Below are positions 49,474 to 60,384 of a stretch of DNA of 64,000 nucleotides, piece after piece. Where the stretch lies: positions 67,958 to 131,957 of the forward strand of contig QANZ01029894.1 of assembly GCA_003254925.1 (NCBI GenBank), in the 5' to 3' direction. The notes below the pieces were generated by a model. The model was not told the origin of the DNA. It searched no databases and saw only the letters and a list, made by a program, of their open reading frames with translations. The translations under genes and the position numbers were made by a program. Each line of letters begins with the position of its first letter. Position 1 is the first letter of the stretch. Origin of the DNA: Chamaecrista fasciculata. Its lineage: Eukaryota > Streptophyta > Magnoliopsida > Fabales > Fabaceae.

Positions 49474-51658
49474 GTGTGCTTTCTTTTTCTCCAACGTCTT
49501 CTTCCTTCCTTACTTCCTCGCCCCCTCTTTCTCACTCTCTCTTTGAAAATTGCAACATATTGAAGACAACAATGCAAATGTGGAAAAGGAAATTTACAAG
49601 TAAAATATATTTCAAGGGTTGGGGTAGGGGTGAACATACCTCATTCTGACTTGGTCAACCCTTATCGGCGTGATCAATTCGGGTTGGGTTGAGCCATGTC
49701 TTGCCTTCAGCATTTTAAAACCCGGTTCCGACCGGCTCGGGGTATATTCATTTTTTTACTAAATATATTTATACTTTTTATATATATATTTTTTTATTGT
49801 AGAAAATACATATGTATTATTATTTTTATCAATTGTATATTAAAAAAATACATAAAAGTATAATAAACTTAATCTCAATTAAATTAGAATTTTTTATCAA
49901 ATAAATCAAATTAAAAGTCCCTATTTGGCCCGGTCAAACCCAGTGGCACGACACAGCCCTACTCGAGTTTAACAGCGTTGAGTCCCCGATTTGACCGAAG
50001 CTTGGCTCAGTCGATGAATAGTCGTTGTTGTGGGGTTTATTGTTTTATATTACCTTGAGAGCGAAAGATCCTCTGGGCCATACTTAAGTAATCTGAGAAA
50101 ACCCAAAGTGTGAAGGAAGATAATGAAGGCAAGCATATAGGTGAGACTCTTTGTAGGTTTTGGACTTGAGCACTAAGTATGATGGGTTTGGCTGTGTCTT
50201 TGGTTGGTTGAAATCAAGTTTTAGTATAACAAGAGGAGACTTGTGTTCTTAGGTTTTTACGCCAACACATTAAATCCTGATAGTATTATCCTAAGAAAGT
50301 GCCAAGTATATGGTGGAGTTACTTCATATCAAGATATTTTGCTTGAAAAATTCTCTTTACATTTGTATTGTTGTCTTCACAGTATATTGTGATTTTCAGA
50401 GTGGGAGGGAGGGAAGGGAAGGAGAGGAAGGAGTCTGTAGAAAAAGAAGAGAAAGCGGGGTTAGAGTAAACAGTACTACTGGCATCCAACTAGAGAGTGA
50501 TGCAGCAGATGACATGCCATCATTTAACGCAGAAAAATGACGGATCGTAAGGGCATGACCTATTTGAAACTAGTTGTGTACCAATCTGAAACAAATGAAA
50601 CATGTATCACCAATTTGAAATCCGCCCTTGTGAGGATTTGACCTTTCAAGAATTACAATATCCGTTCATGACATATGTATTGTGTCACTTTTTTTCTACT
50701 TTTTGCTTGTCTCAGTCAAACAATTGAATTTAAATTTTGAAACCCATGGATGTGTTGAGCACATGTCGTATCTTGCATACACGTGTTGAATATGGAAATG
50801 CTCATTCTGAAGTGTCTTTAACATCTTCTGTGATTCCCTGGTCACTCCTTGGACATTAATGAGTTAGGTCTTTTTATATTGTGACTGAAGCTTTAGATTC
50901 AAAACCCCCGTCTATATATATATATGGATCACGTGGGTTTGCTCATTATTTATGAGGGAGTTATTTTCAAAAGATGGAAGATCAAGGAGTGAAGACAATA
51001 ATACTCCTTCATTTGGAATCTTTGTTCATTTCTTATATTTTTTTGTTGATAATCGGTGGCCTTAAACTCTTAATCTTACCTTGGCAGGAAGAAAGGACAG
51101 TTGATAGCCCCTATACATGCTCTTATAACTTTGCGGAGACCTGTGCTTTTCGAGTAAATAATCGCCTAGGCCTGGTCATTGCTGTATGCACTGGCGCATC
51201 TTATGTTCCGGGCGATTTCCTTTGTTTTTGATTTTGCGATTGTAAATATCATATGAAGTGTCTTGGCTTCATCTAGGTGGAAAGGTAGGAGTAAATGTAT
51301 GTTCGATCGTCATTCCTAAGCTAGTTGTCCAGAATTTTGTTGCCATGTATAGGTTGATTCACTATTCACTATTTGTAATGTGCCATTCTCGTTGGTTAAT
51401 GTAACTTGAAGTTTGAAATGTGAGTTTTTTCCTTTTTCAAATCTGGGGCAATGACAGACCCTTAAATGGAGCATCGATCCGCGGAAGATTAGTCCTTGGC
51501 CTGTCGAGCTGGGGGATACCTTGGGAAACCAGAAGAAAATTTGAGTCTGAAAAGGTGTTTTAAAATCTTGTCATGTTATATTGCCTCGAGATTCGAATGA
51601 TAGTCATTCTCTGCATGAGAGAATGCTTTTTCATTCCTTTCGATGACTAAATTTCGTA
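49321..51658. other. Intergenic DNA with a CT microsatellite and a hAT-like end
   Basis: (CT)n at about 49438-49472. TAGGGGTGAACATA at about 49626 resembles the end of the hAT-like element at 10692, but no right end was found. Two short open stretches (about 50401-50540 and 51088-51231) follow acceptor-like sequences. They could be 3' UTR exons of the ASI1-like gene or non-coding; no protein family is recognised. Confidence 0.35.
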
Positions 51659-51659
51659 A

Positions 51660-52612
51660 TGGTGATTATTGGTTTAGCTTGTCTGCACTTAAGTGGCTTG
51701 TGGTTTGCTCTGTTAGTATTTTGGGCTCTTGTGGTTTTGTTCCATTAATTTTTAGCCACACATGTCACGTGTTGCTCACGTGCCTCACTTACAAACCCGA
51801 AATTCCCAATTTTTTTTCACCCAATTTAGTTCTCAACAAACCCTAATCCCCATTTTCTTTAGGTGTGTTGATGATTTTGCATTAGAATCCCCCTTTTGGT
51901 GTGTGGTTCCTCCTACCTCATGCAGATTTTGAGGCCTTTCTCAAAAGGATTGCAAATGGTGACACTGCTCCTTTACTCACTCATCAACCCATCACCACTC
52001 TTTCTTTAAGGTACCCTTCTTCCTCAGATTGTACCTTTCACTTGCCATAGTGCACAAACCACTCTTCAAACTTTAAGAAACAACTTATCAATCAAAGTTT
52101 GTCCCAATTTTTAATTTCCTCTCTTACATCTCATCAAGAGAAGAAGGAAGGATTATACAACAAGCTTTTCAAAACAAAAGGACGCTTAACTATAGGAACA
52201 ACCACAACACACTACTACGACAATTAAGGGTTCAAGATCAAGCAAGAGAAAACAAAGTCGATGAAGTTGAGGATGAATGTAAAACACTTGTCATGATTTC
52301 GTGGATTGAAGAGTAGGATAAAAATGTGCGAATGAAAATGTTTACTGTTGGCGTAAAGAAAGAAAGAGATTGGCTAACGAAATTGGGGCTTAGGGCTTGT
52401 AGGGACTAAATTGGGTGAAGAAACTGGGAATTTTGAGTTTTTAAGTGAGGCACGTGAGCGGTGTATGACAATGTGCCGTTGTGTCGTTAAAAATTAATGG
52501 AACAAAATCATAAGACCTCAAAATGTTAACGACGCAAACCACACGACACTAGAATGCAAACTTTCGAACTAAATGCCACCTAAGTGCAAACGGGTTAAAG
52601 TATCGGTATTAT
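51660..52612. mobile_element. Mutator-like non-autonomous element with long terminal inverted repeats
   Basis: About 950 bp. The left about 180 bp (GCACTTAAGTGGC...TTTGTTCCATTAATTTTTA...CACGTGCCTCACTTA...CACCCAATTTAG) recurs inverted at the right (52380-52610) with many substitutions. ATTATT words flank both ends, but an exact 9-bp duplication is not clear (about 7 of 9). The interior shows no transposase frame. Confidence 0.5.
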
Positions 52613-54645
52613 TGATATAATCTAAATCTGTCCTTACATCCATACCAATCAGACATTGGAATAGTCCAATCAACCTTCTCTTTCTTATACCTTCCTTTAT
52701 GAGAGTACAAGACCTCAACAGAAGCTCTTCAAGATTGCAATTTCATTAACCTTTATTAGGATCACAAGGTAGGGGTTAACATCGTCGCTACCATCTTTAT
52801 TAGGATCACAAGGTAGGGGTTAACATCGTCGCTACCATCTTGTTTAAATACTGTCATTTCTTCTTCTCCATATCACCATATGCACCCAGCAACAACACCC
52901 AAGACTCTAACCCAGCAATCACTTCTTCTATTACCCCAGTTTTCATTGAGATTCCTTGCTACCCAAGCTTTACAATGAACGTTAAAAACTCCTATTTATT
53001 GGGTTTTACCGGCTTCTTCCTCACCTCTTTCTCTTTTACTTCCCAATAGTCTCCAACTCTCCATTCTCATATGGTTCATAAAGAATCGTTCTCAAGTTCA
53101 AAGTCATAAGTTATCCTTTCTCTAATTACTACGGCCCATCAAGTTCTCATAAGTTTACGTTATAGTAAAAGTACTATCATTTGACAAACCCCAAGCAATT
53201 CAATCATTTCTGCCATTCATTGAAGGAGGTTTTATAGCCCGAATCCTATTGCACACATCCTCTTTTTTTTTTTTGATCAGATATTGCATGCATCATCAGG
53301 CAAGAATTGATGTAGTTCTAACATATTCTAGGCACCCGTGTTATTAACTAGATTAGCCACCTTGTCATTTTCAAGTCTTTCCTTCGTCTGTCATTTATTT
53401 TTCTTAGAAAATTATGTAAATTATTGTAATTCATTTTTGTTTCTATAATTTATATGAATATTGAGTGAGAAATGATTATCAAAGAAAAGGAGAAAATACA
53501 TGTGGTGATTAATAAATGAATGATGGACACTGTGAAATATGAATTACTTATTTATTGTTATTTTTATGTTAATTATTTCGAATGTCATTTTAAGAATATT
53601 AAATAATTATTCATGTGATTTTTGTTATGGTCTTGTAATTTTTTAAATAATTTTGGTTATTTTATAAAAAAATTATATAATTTGACTTTTAGTTCTATTT
53701 AAATTAAAAAAATAAATATAAGATAAAATAGAATTAAGACCAAGTCGGACCATACTAGCCCATTTTTACAGTTGTACCTGCCACCCAATTATCTTTCCAA
53801 AGCCTCACTTTTCTACCATCGCCAATTTCCCACACAGACTAAGTTTTTTGTTGTTGGATTAATGAAGACATGTTAATGTTAACTTTAGAACGTGCAAATA
53901 CCATTAAAAGTGTACAACGTATTCTAGAAAATGTTATCCATTTACCAGTATTCTGATTAAATTTTAAAAATATAATGTCCTTTACTTAAAAGGTTATCCA
54001 TTTTCTGCTCTTTTTTTTGGTACAGTCCATTTTCTGCTTTTTTAATATAAATAGAACTCATTTCAATATTTGGATAATATATTTTTATTTGAATAACTCA
54101 CCTAATAGTTGATACTTTTTAATTTGCTATGTAATATTCAAAAATTTAAGAAACATAATTTTTTTTTTGGGTAAAACTTTGTGCAAAACAAATTTTTATT
54201 TCATTAAAGTGTAGTGTGTGTGTGTGTGTCAGTGTATATATATATATTAAAAAATAATATGTAATTTTTTTGTTGCCCTTTAAGGCAATTACCCTATTAC
54301 CCTAATATAAAATATTATGGCCAGAAGAAAAATATTAAGGCAATTACTCGTGTATTAAGAAAAATATCTGTATTTTTCATGTACAATAATAATTGTATGC
54401 TTTACGTAGATATTCATGTATAATAATTTAAAACAAACTCTTATTTTATTTTGGAAGGCTCTGTCTTATTTATTTATTTATTTTAGAAAATCACGTAAAT
54501 TATATTATAATTGTATGCCTTACGTAATTATATTTGTCTTTAAATAGGCAGTGAGTGTTTTCTAAGGTTTAGCTTGAATAATCTTTCTTTTTTTTAATCT
54601 TAGTCAAGTCAAGACTCAAAATATAATTTATAAAGGCTTTAGTTT
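52613..54645. other. Intergenic DNA, no gene seen
   Basis: AT-rich, with one tandem duplication (see 52751-52838) and a (GT)n/(TA)n stretch near 54212-54247. No gene family resemblance. Confidence 0.45.
52751..52838. repeat. 44-bp direct tandem duplication
   Basis: A 44-base unit starting CTTTATTAGGATCACAAGG is present twice head to tail (52751-52794, 52795-52838), apparently identical. It is either recent or an assembly artefact. Confidence 0.85.
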
Positions 54646-54654
54646 TAAAATTAA

Positions 54655-55085
54655 GGGTAAATTACACTTTGGTACCCTGTGGTTTGACCCTATTTCACTT
54701 TGGTACCCTGTGGTTTGAAACTTGACACTTTGGTACCCTGTGGTATTCTCCATTAACACTTTGGTACCATTTGGAGCTATTTTGTAATTTTAACCATAAT
54801 AAATTTTACAAAAATTACATATTGACCCCAAAAAATTTTTTATATTTTTTATTTTAGTCCCTATATAATATGTATACAGCGACCTATTTGTAATTTTTTG
54901 AAAATTTTTTGGGGTCATTATGTAATTTTTGCAAAATTTGTTATAGTTAAAATTACAAAATAGCTCCAAAGGGTACCAAAGTGTTAATGGAGAATACCAC
55001 AGGGTACCAAAGTGTCAAGTTTCAAACCACAGAGTACCAAAGTGAAATAGGGTCAAACCACAGGGTACCAAAGTGTAATTTACCC
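54655..55085. mobile_element. Palindromic Mutator-like MITE, copy 6 (best preserved)
   Basis: 431 bp. Ends GGGTAAATTACACTTTGG and its exact complement; a perfect 9-bp duplication TAAAATTAA (54646-54654 and 55086-55094). Four TTTGGTACC words lie in the left arm and four mostly intact inverted matches in the right. It ends about 430 bases above the NRG2-like start codon. Confidence 0.8.
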
Positions 55086-55094
55086 TAAAATTAA

Positions 55095-55515
55095 ATAGAA
55101 TTATAATTATTTTCTCGAGTGAAGTCTTATTATATTCTTGTTTAGGTATAACTGTCTTGTCAAGTGCTTAAATAATGTGACCGTTAATTTAAAATATGCT
55201 TGACAAGCAATACAGCGAGTATTGTTCATTTTCGTACTCTCGGCGATTGAGCCAATCTCTCTGTTCTTCTTCTTCTCTGCTTTTTGGCCAATTCTTCTCT
55301 GCTTTTAAGATTTCACTCACTCTTCCTAATTTCTTCATCTTCTCCAATTCCCACACTACTCACTGAGTTGAGCTGAAACTAGAAGATTCTCTCCCTAACT
55401 AATTCTCATCCAGCCATTTTTGTCGCATGAGAGTGAAATCCATTCCGTTTTAGCTGCCTACAATTCGAAGAACCAATTTTTCTCTTCCCGTTTTATTCTT
55501 CCCGACGCATTCCGA
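55095..55515 (+). promoter_or_regulatory. Promoter and 5' leader region of the NRG2-like gene
   Basis: CT-rich leader (TTCTTCTTCTTCTC near 55264) typical of plant 5' UTRs. An in-frame but non-ATG extension reaches 55420. No clear TATA box. Core-promoter position is inference. Confidence 0.35.
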
Positions 55516-58500
55516 ATGGGTTGTACACAATCGAAAATAGACAATGAGGAATCTGTGGCTCGCTCTAAGGATCGTAAGAATTTAATGAGAGATGCCGTCG
55601 TCGCTCGTAACGCTTTCGCAGCTGGCCATTCCGGCTACGCCATGGCAATGAAGAATACCGGCGTAGCTCTGAGCGAATACGGCCATGGCGAAAGCACTGT
55701 GAGCCACGAACTTCACCAGCAGCAATTGGACGCTCAGGCACAGCCGCCGCCGCCTCCACCTCCGATTGAAAACCACCTCCCGCCGCCGCCGCCGCTCCCA
55801 ATTTTCACTCCCAGTCCGATCAAGCGCGCCGCAACTATGCCGGAGATTGTTATGCAGCCGCGGAAGCTTGAACATGAAATTGATTTCGTGGCCATTCCGG
55901 AAGAAAACGGAGAAGACGATGAAGAAGAAGAAGCAAATTTAAGAGTAAATAAGAATAACCGAAGGAAAGAGTTAAGAAAAGAAGCTGAGGCAGTACGGTC
56001 ACCGGAATTAAAGCCGATGCCGGAATCCAATGGAATGGCTTGGGACTACTTTTTCATGGTGGATAGTATGGCTGGGTCATCTTTGGGTGGGGAAGAAGAT
56101 GAAAGTGAAGCGAGTTTTGGTGAAGAGGAGAATTTTGATGCTAATGGAGTTAGTGTGAGTAAGGAGAAGAATGAAGCTGAGCCCAAGACGCCGGAGAAGA
56201 AGGAGGTAAAGCATATTGAGCATTCGAAGACGGCACCTCCAGAATTGAGGAGAGCTATGAAGGAGGCTTCAAGTGTTAGTCTGATGCAGATTCTGCGTGT
56301 GCTTGATGATCATTTCCTTAAGGCTTCGGAAAGTGCACAAGATGTTACTAAGATGCTTGAGGCCACAAGGTTGCATTATCATTCAAATTACGCTGATAAT
56401 CGGGGTAACTTTATCTCCATTCTTCTTCAAGTTTGAGAACGAAGTAATTTTATCGGCCTAAATTGACAACTTTTTTAGTAGGAACAATGGGTCTCTATCT
56501 ATCCATTTTAACAACAAACACTAATCTTATTGACCTGAATTGTTAACTTGCTTGCATCTTCAGTTGCTGAAAGTAACAGCAAACTTGTTGCATGTTAAGG
56601 CGGGGCTCTCATTAACATTCGAAGGAAAAAGTTTAATGAACCTAATATTTTGAGACTAAATTGTTAGTTTACTTCTATTTGATGTGTGTTCATTCTTGTT
56701 CTAATTAACATTAGCTTTCATCTTCAGTGTTACGTTCTATATCCAAATAATTAATGTGGCAGATCCAGAACTAAGTGAGGAAAATTAGTTGATCTTTCCA
56801 ACATGGGAAGACAAGAAAGATATAATATGTATGATATCATGAATAATCAGTTCAGTGACATGTGCAGGACACATTGATCACTCAGCCAGAGTAATGCGTG
56901 TAATAACATGGAATAAGTCATCCCGAGGCGTATCAAATGGTGATGGCACAAAGGATGATTTTGATTCAGAAGAACATGAAACTCACGCCACTGTTTTGGA
57001 TAAGATGTTAGCCTGGGAAAAGAAACTTTATGAAGAGGTCAAGGTAATGCCCATTTTCCATGCATGTTCACATTTCTGAAATTGCAATGTTCTATGTTTT
57101 TTTTTCGGTTATGAACATTTCAATTCCTTTTATGGTCTATGACACAATTATATAGTTCTTTATTAATCATTTAAGTATGTGTCTTGTTGACGAATACTTT
57201 GCTGAATCATAATTGTGTAGTGCTGAAATTTAATTAAATTGAACTTTTTAATTGTCTACGCAAATATTGAACTTCATGCTTGTCAACAGCAAGGTGAGCT
57301 TATGAAGCTTGAATATCAGAGGAAAGTAGCTGTTCTGAACAAGTTAAAGAAACGAGGTGCCAACACTGAATCTTTGGAAAAAACTAAAGCAGCTGTTAGC
57401 CATATACGTACAAGATATATAGTTGATATGCAGTCAGTGGATTCTACAGTTTTAGAAGTAAACCATATCCGCGATACTCAATTGTATCCAAAACTTCTTG
57501 CTCTTGTTGATGAGTAAGTATTTCAACTCAGGCATTAAAGATAAAAGAACGCATTGGTGTTATCTCATGTTTATTTATGATATTTGAAATCTTCGTAGTA
57601 GTGAATTATGCATAATGAGATATGCCTCTAAAAGAGGTTCATTGTGATCTTCCTCTAGCAGGTGTGACAACATCCTGATTTTCAAGTTTTCTGACCTTAA
57701 CCAACTAATAATTCAGAATCCACGTCAGTAGTTTGTTATTATCTTTACTAGGAAAATGGATCTATATACTTATCAATGCATTTTCTTGTTGCATTTACTT
57801 CTCAGAACTGATTATTATTATAACTGATAAGATCACAAGAGCATTTAAATTTAGGGTCCAGACACTTAATTTCAATATAATATAGAAAACCATTTTACTG
57901 TATCTGTAATTTGCACCCTGAATGGATCATGACCATGAACATACATGAAATATCTGCAGGATGGCCAGTATGTGGGAAAGTATGTCCTCACACCATGACA
58001 GCCAGCTGAAAATAGTTGAAGGTATTAAATCTCTTGATATTTCTCAAGCTCCTAAGGAAACATCCAAGCGTCATCATGACCGCACTGTCCAACTTTGGAA
58101 TGTTGTCCAAGAATGGCATTCTCAGTTCGAGAAGCTAGTCACTCACCAGAAGCAATACATCCAAGCTCTGAACAGCTGGCTAAAGTTAAATCTCATTCCT
58201 ATTGAAAGCAACCTAAAAGAGAAAATCTCATCTTTACCAAAATTCCAGAATCCACCAATCCAAGCACTTCTCTATGCATGGCAAGATTATGTTGACAAGC
58301 TTCCGGACGAGACTGCAAAATCTGCCTTATCCTCCTTTGCTGCTATGATCAAGACCATCGTACTTCAGCAGGAGGAAGAGATGAAACTGAAGGAGAAATG
58401 TGAGGAAACCAGACAGGAGTACTTGAGGAAAAACCAGGCGTTTGAGGAATGGTATCAGAAATATCTACTACGAAGAGGGCCTGATGAGATGGATCATGAA

Positions 58501-58755
58501 AGAGGAGGGGAAGTGAATCCCACAAGCAATCCTGTTCTGGAGAAGCAGTTTGCTGTTGAGAGCTTGAAGAAAATATTAGAAGAAGAAATTGAGTTATACC
58601 AGAAACACTGTGTTCAGGTGCGGGAGAAATCGCTGCAGAGTCTTAAAACTCACTTGCCTGAGCTCTTTCGCGCACTATCAGACTATTCTCATGCATGTTA
58701 TGATGCTTATGATAAACTGAAGTCAATCACACAGCTAAAAGGAGGTGCTGCATGA
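55516..58755 (+). CDS. DUF630/DUF632 protein, NRG2-like, 4 exons
   Basis: Plant-specific family that includes Arabidopsis NRG2 (nitrate signalling) and rice REL1-type leaf-shape regulators. Exons: 55516-56404, 56868-57043, 57290-57513, 57960-58755; all GT-AG and in phase, 694 residues. The start at 55516 gives MGCTQSK, an N-myristoylation/palmitoylation-type start. DUF630 covers about residues 1-60 (RKNLMRDAVVARNAFAAGHS). Proline runs are at 77-95, an acidic stretch at about 129-140, and WDYFFMVD follows. DUF632 starts near residue 253 (SLMQILRVLDDHFLKASESA) and runs through exons 2-4 to about residue 600, with long charged helices likely coiled coil (KQGELMKLEYQRKV; EEEIELYQKHC). The upstream in-frame region at 55420-55515 has no ATG start and is taken as leader. 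No break is seen. Which paralogue this is cannot be decided here. Confidence 0.93.
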
Positions 58756-58981
58756 CAATGTAGAAACTTCTGTTCTTTTTTGAGAAGTTTACGTATTTTT
58801 CTACCTACTGCATGATGTATTCCTTGCTCAAGAAGGCAAGTTCTAGCTGGACGAGCATTTTTATCAAGTCTTAATATATATATATATATATAATTTACCT
58901 TTGGAAAGAATCACATGTAAATTTATCAGGAGGGTTGGTGGAAACTGGTAATTTTTCTAGCCCTTAATAGTAGTGATAAAC
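58756..58981 (+). other. 3' UTR region of the NRG2-like gene
   Basis: Includes a TA microsatellite at about 58874-58893. The solo-LTR-derived fragment begins immediately downstream at 58982. Confidence 0.4.
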
Positions 58982-59156
58982 TGGAAAATGACTGGCACTT
59001 ACCTAGTTCACCGGAGAGGGCTGCAAGAGCCAAGACTTGAACAAAGACCTGCAAAAGCTTCACAGGGGGGCCCTGCGAAGTGCACTCCGACGCTCAAGTT
59101 AGTAAGAGAGTAATGAGAGAGTAGGAGAATTTGAGAGTGTAAGAAGTAGCTAACCT
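58982..59156 (-). mobile_element. Truncated LTR copy ending at an assembly N
   Basis: Highly similar to 29082 to about 29258, the U5/R end of the solo LTR, including the AACTTGAGCGTCGGAGTGCA stretch on the minus strand. Similarity stops exactly at the single N at 59157, where the other copy continues. The truncation may therefore be an assembly join. Confidence 0.7.
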
Positions 59157-59157
59157 N

Positions 59158-59955
59158 AGAGGGGGCACCCATAAGCCGTGTAGTATGACTATGAGTCACC
59201 AAGCAACTAAAGCTTATCCAAATTGAGTATGGTCAAAGGAGTCTGCACATTTCCCTATGACTTGTTAAATGACCAAGAAAACCACTACTTTTGCCACTTG
59301 TATTTCATTATAAAAAATATATATCTAGAAAATGATTTGGATCTTGAAAACTCCACCCATTTATGTCTTGGTATTTGAAGTAATTCATATCATATTAAAT
59401 TAACTTTTTAAAGTAATATAATCATACAATTTAATCAAATAAAAAATAAATTATAGAGTAATTCATATCATATTAAATTAACTCATTGAATATTTCTTCA
59501 ATAAAAAAGAACTCATTTAATAGTTCAAATTTTTTATTTTTCACAAATTTCAAAAGGACTTCAATAGAGAGTCAGATAGTAGGTACGTATAGCTAGCAAA
59601 GGAAGACTATTTCTTTCGGCTATCTTAATTTGACACTACCAAATAAAAGTCAAAGTTTGTTGTTGTTTTTTGGGTCTCTATCAGTATTCTCTAATGTATT
59701 AATCTCAATCATATGAAGTATGAACAGTGCTTCTTCCTACCAAATATAGTGCACAATCCGCGCTCATAATTGTTATCATCATTATTGATATTATTTAATT
59801 TTGCAGCAACCCACAATATTCTATTATAGTATATAGTATAGTGATCCAACTCAATCATGAAGAATATAACGCAAAGCTTGAACAAACTGGGTAGTTACTA
59901 GTTAGGCGTTAGAGAGAGCCTATTGATTACAATTACAAAAACTGTCATCCTTTTT
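59158..59955. other. Intergenic DNA, no gene seen
   Basis: AT-rich, with a 30-base-scale near repeat (TAATTCATATCATATTAAAT) at about 59382 and 59460. The right part should be the promoter of the small gene at 60052. Confidence 0.45.
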
Positions 59956-59963
59956 TATATAAA
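59956..59963 (+). promoter_or_regulatory. Candidate TATA box of the small gene
   Basis: TATATAAA lies 96 bases above the ATG at 60052, after a pyrimidine run. It would give a leader of about 60 bases. Confidence 0.5.
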
Positions 59964-60051
59964 GTCTGAGATTGGTTGAAGAATCTTTTAGTCTTTAGCA
60001 TTTAGGTGTGTGAGTGAAAGAAAGAAAACTTAGGGGTTTTCTTTGAGAAAA

Positions 60052-60384
60052 ATGAATGTGAATATGTACTGCTTCGGTTCAAGCCGGAAAATAACTCCGA
60101 CGGTCCGGTTAGGCCGGAGCTACTCGAAAACCGGCCGCCGGAGCCGCCGTACAGTGTGGGAGGTGCTTCGGAGAAAACTCAGATTCAGAATCAGAAGAAA
60201 TCATAATGATAATGAGAAGAAGATGATGTTGAATTCTTGTGTTGCAGTTTATGATCCAGAATCTTACTCTAAGAATTTTGATCAAGGATTGGAATGGATG
60301 GAACCAGACAACGCGTGTCGTTCGTTCTCGGCTAGGTTTGCTGTTCCTTCTAGGATTTTCGCTCCTACTCATTTGTTGGATTAA
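60052..60384 (+). CDS. Small basic protein of unknown function (110 residues), single exon
   Basis: The start is the ATG at 60052 (MNVNMYCF); the frame extends to TTG at 60043, which is unlikely to be used. The N-terminal half is strongly basic and Ser/Arg-rich (RLGRSYSKTGRRSRRTVW, then LRRKLRFRIRR). The C-terminal half has VYDPESYSKNFDQGLEWMEP and RSFSARFAVPSRIF. Paired YDP-S-Y-NFD and RSFSARFA blocks recur in small uncharacterised plant proteins as I recall them, so I believe it is real. A TATA box at a suitable distance and a GC-richer body support expression. There is no signal peptide or membrane segment. Function unknown; a conserved plant-specific family is inference. Confidence 0.7.
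   Translation: MNVNMYCFGSSRKITPTVRLGRSYSKTGRRSRRTVWEVLRRKLRFRIRRNHNDNEKKMMLNSCVAVYDPESYSKNFDQGLEWMEPDNACRSFSARFAVPSRIFAPTHLLD

Noticed and set aside
55565-56030. Minus-strand frames rich in Gly/Ala/Ser
   Set aside because: Antisense to the Pro-rich and acidic coding sequence of NRG2-like exon 1.
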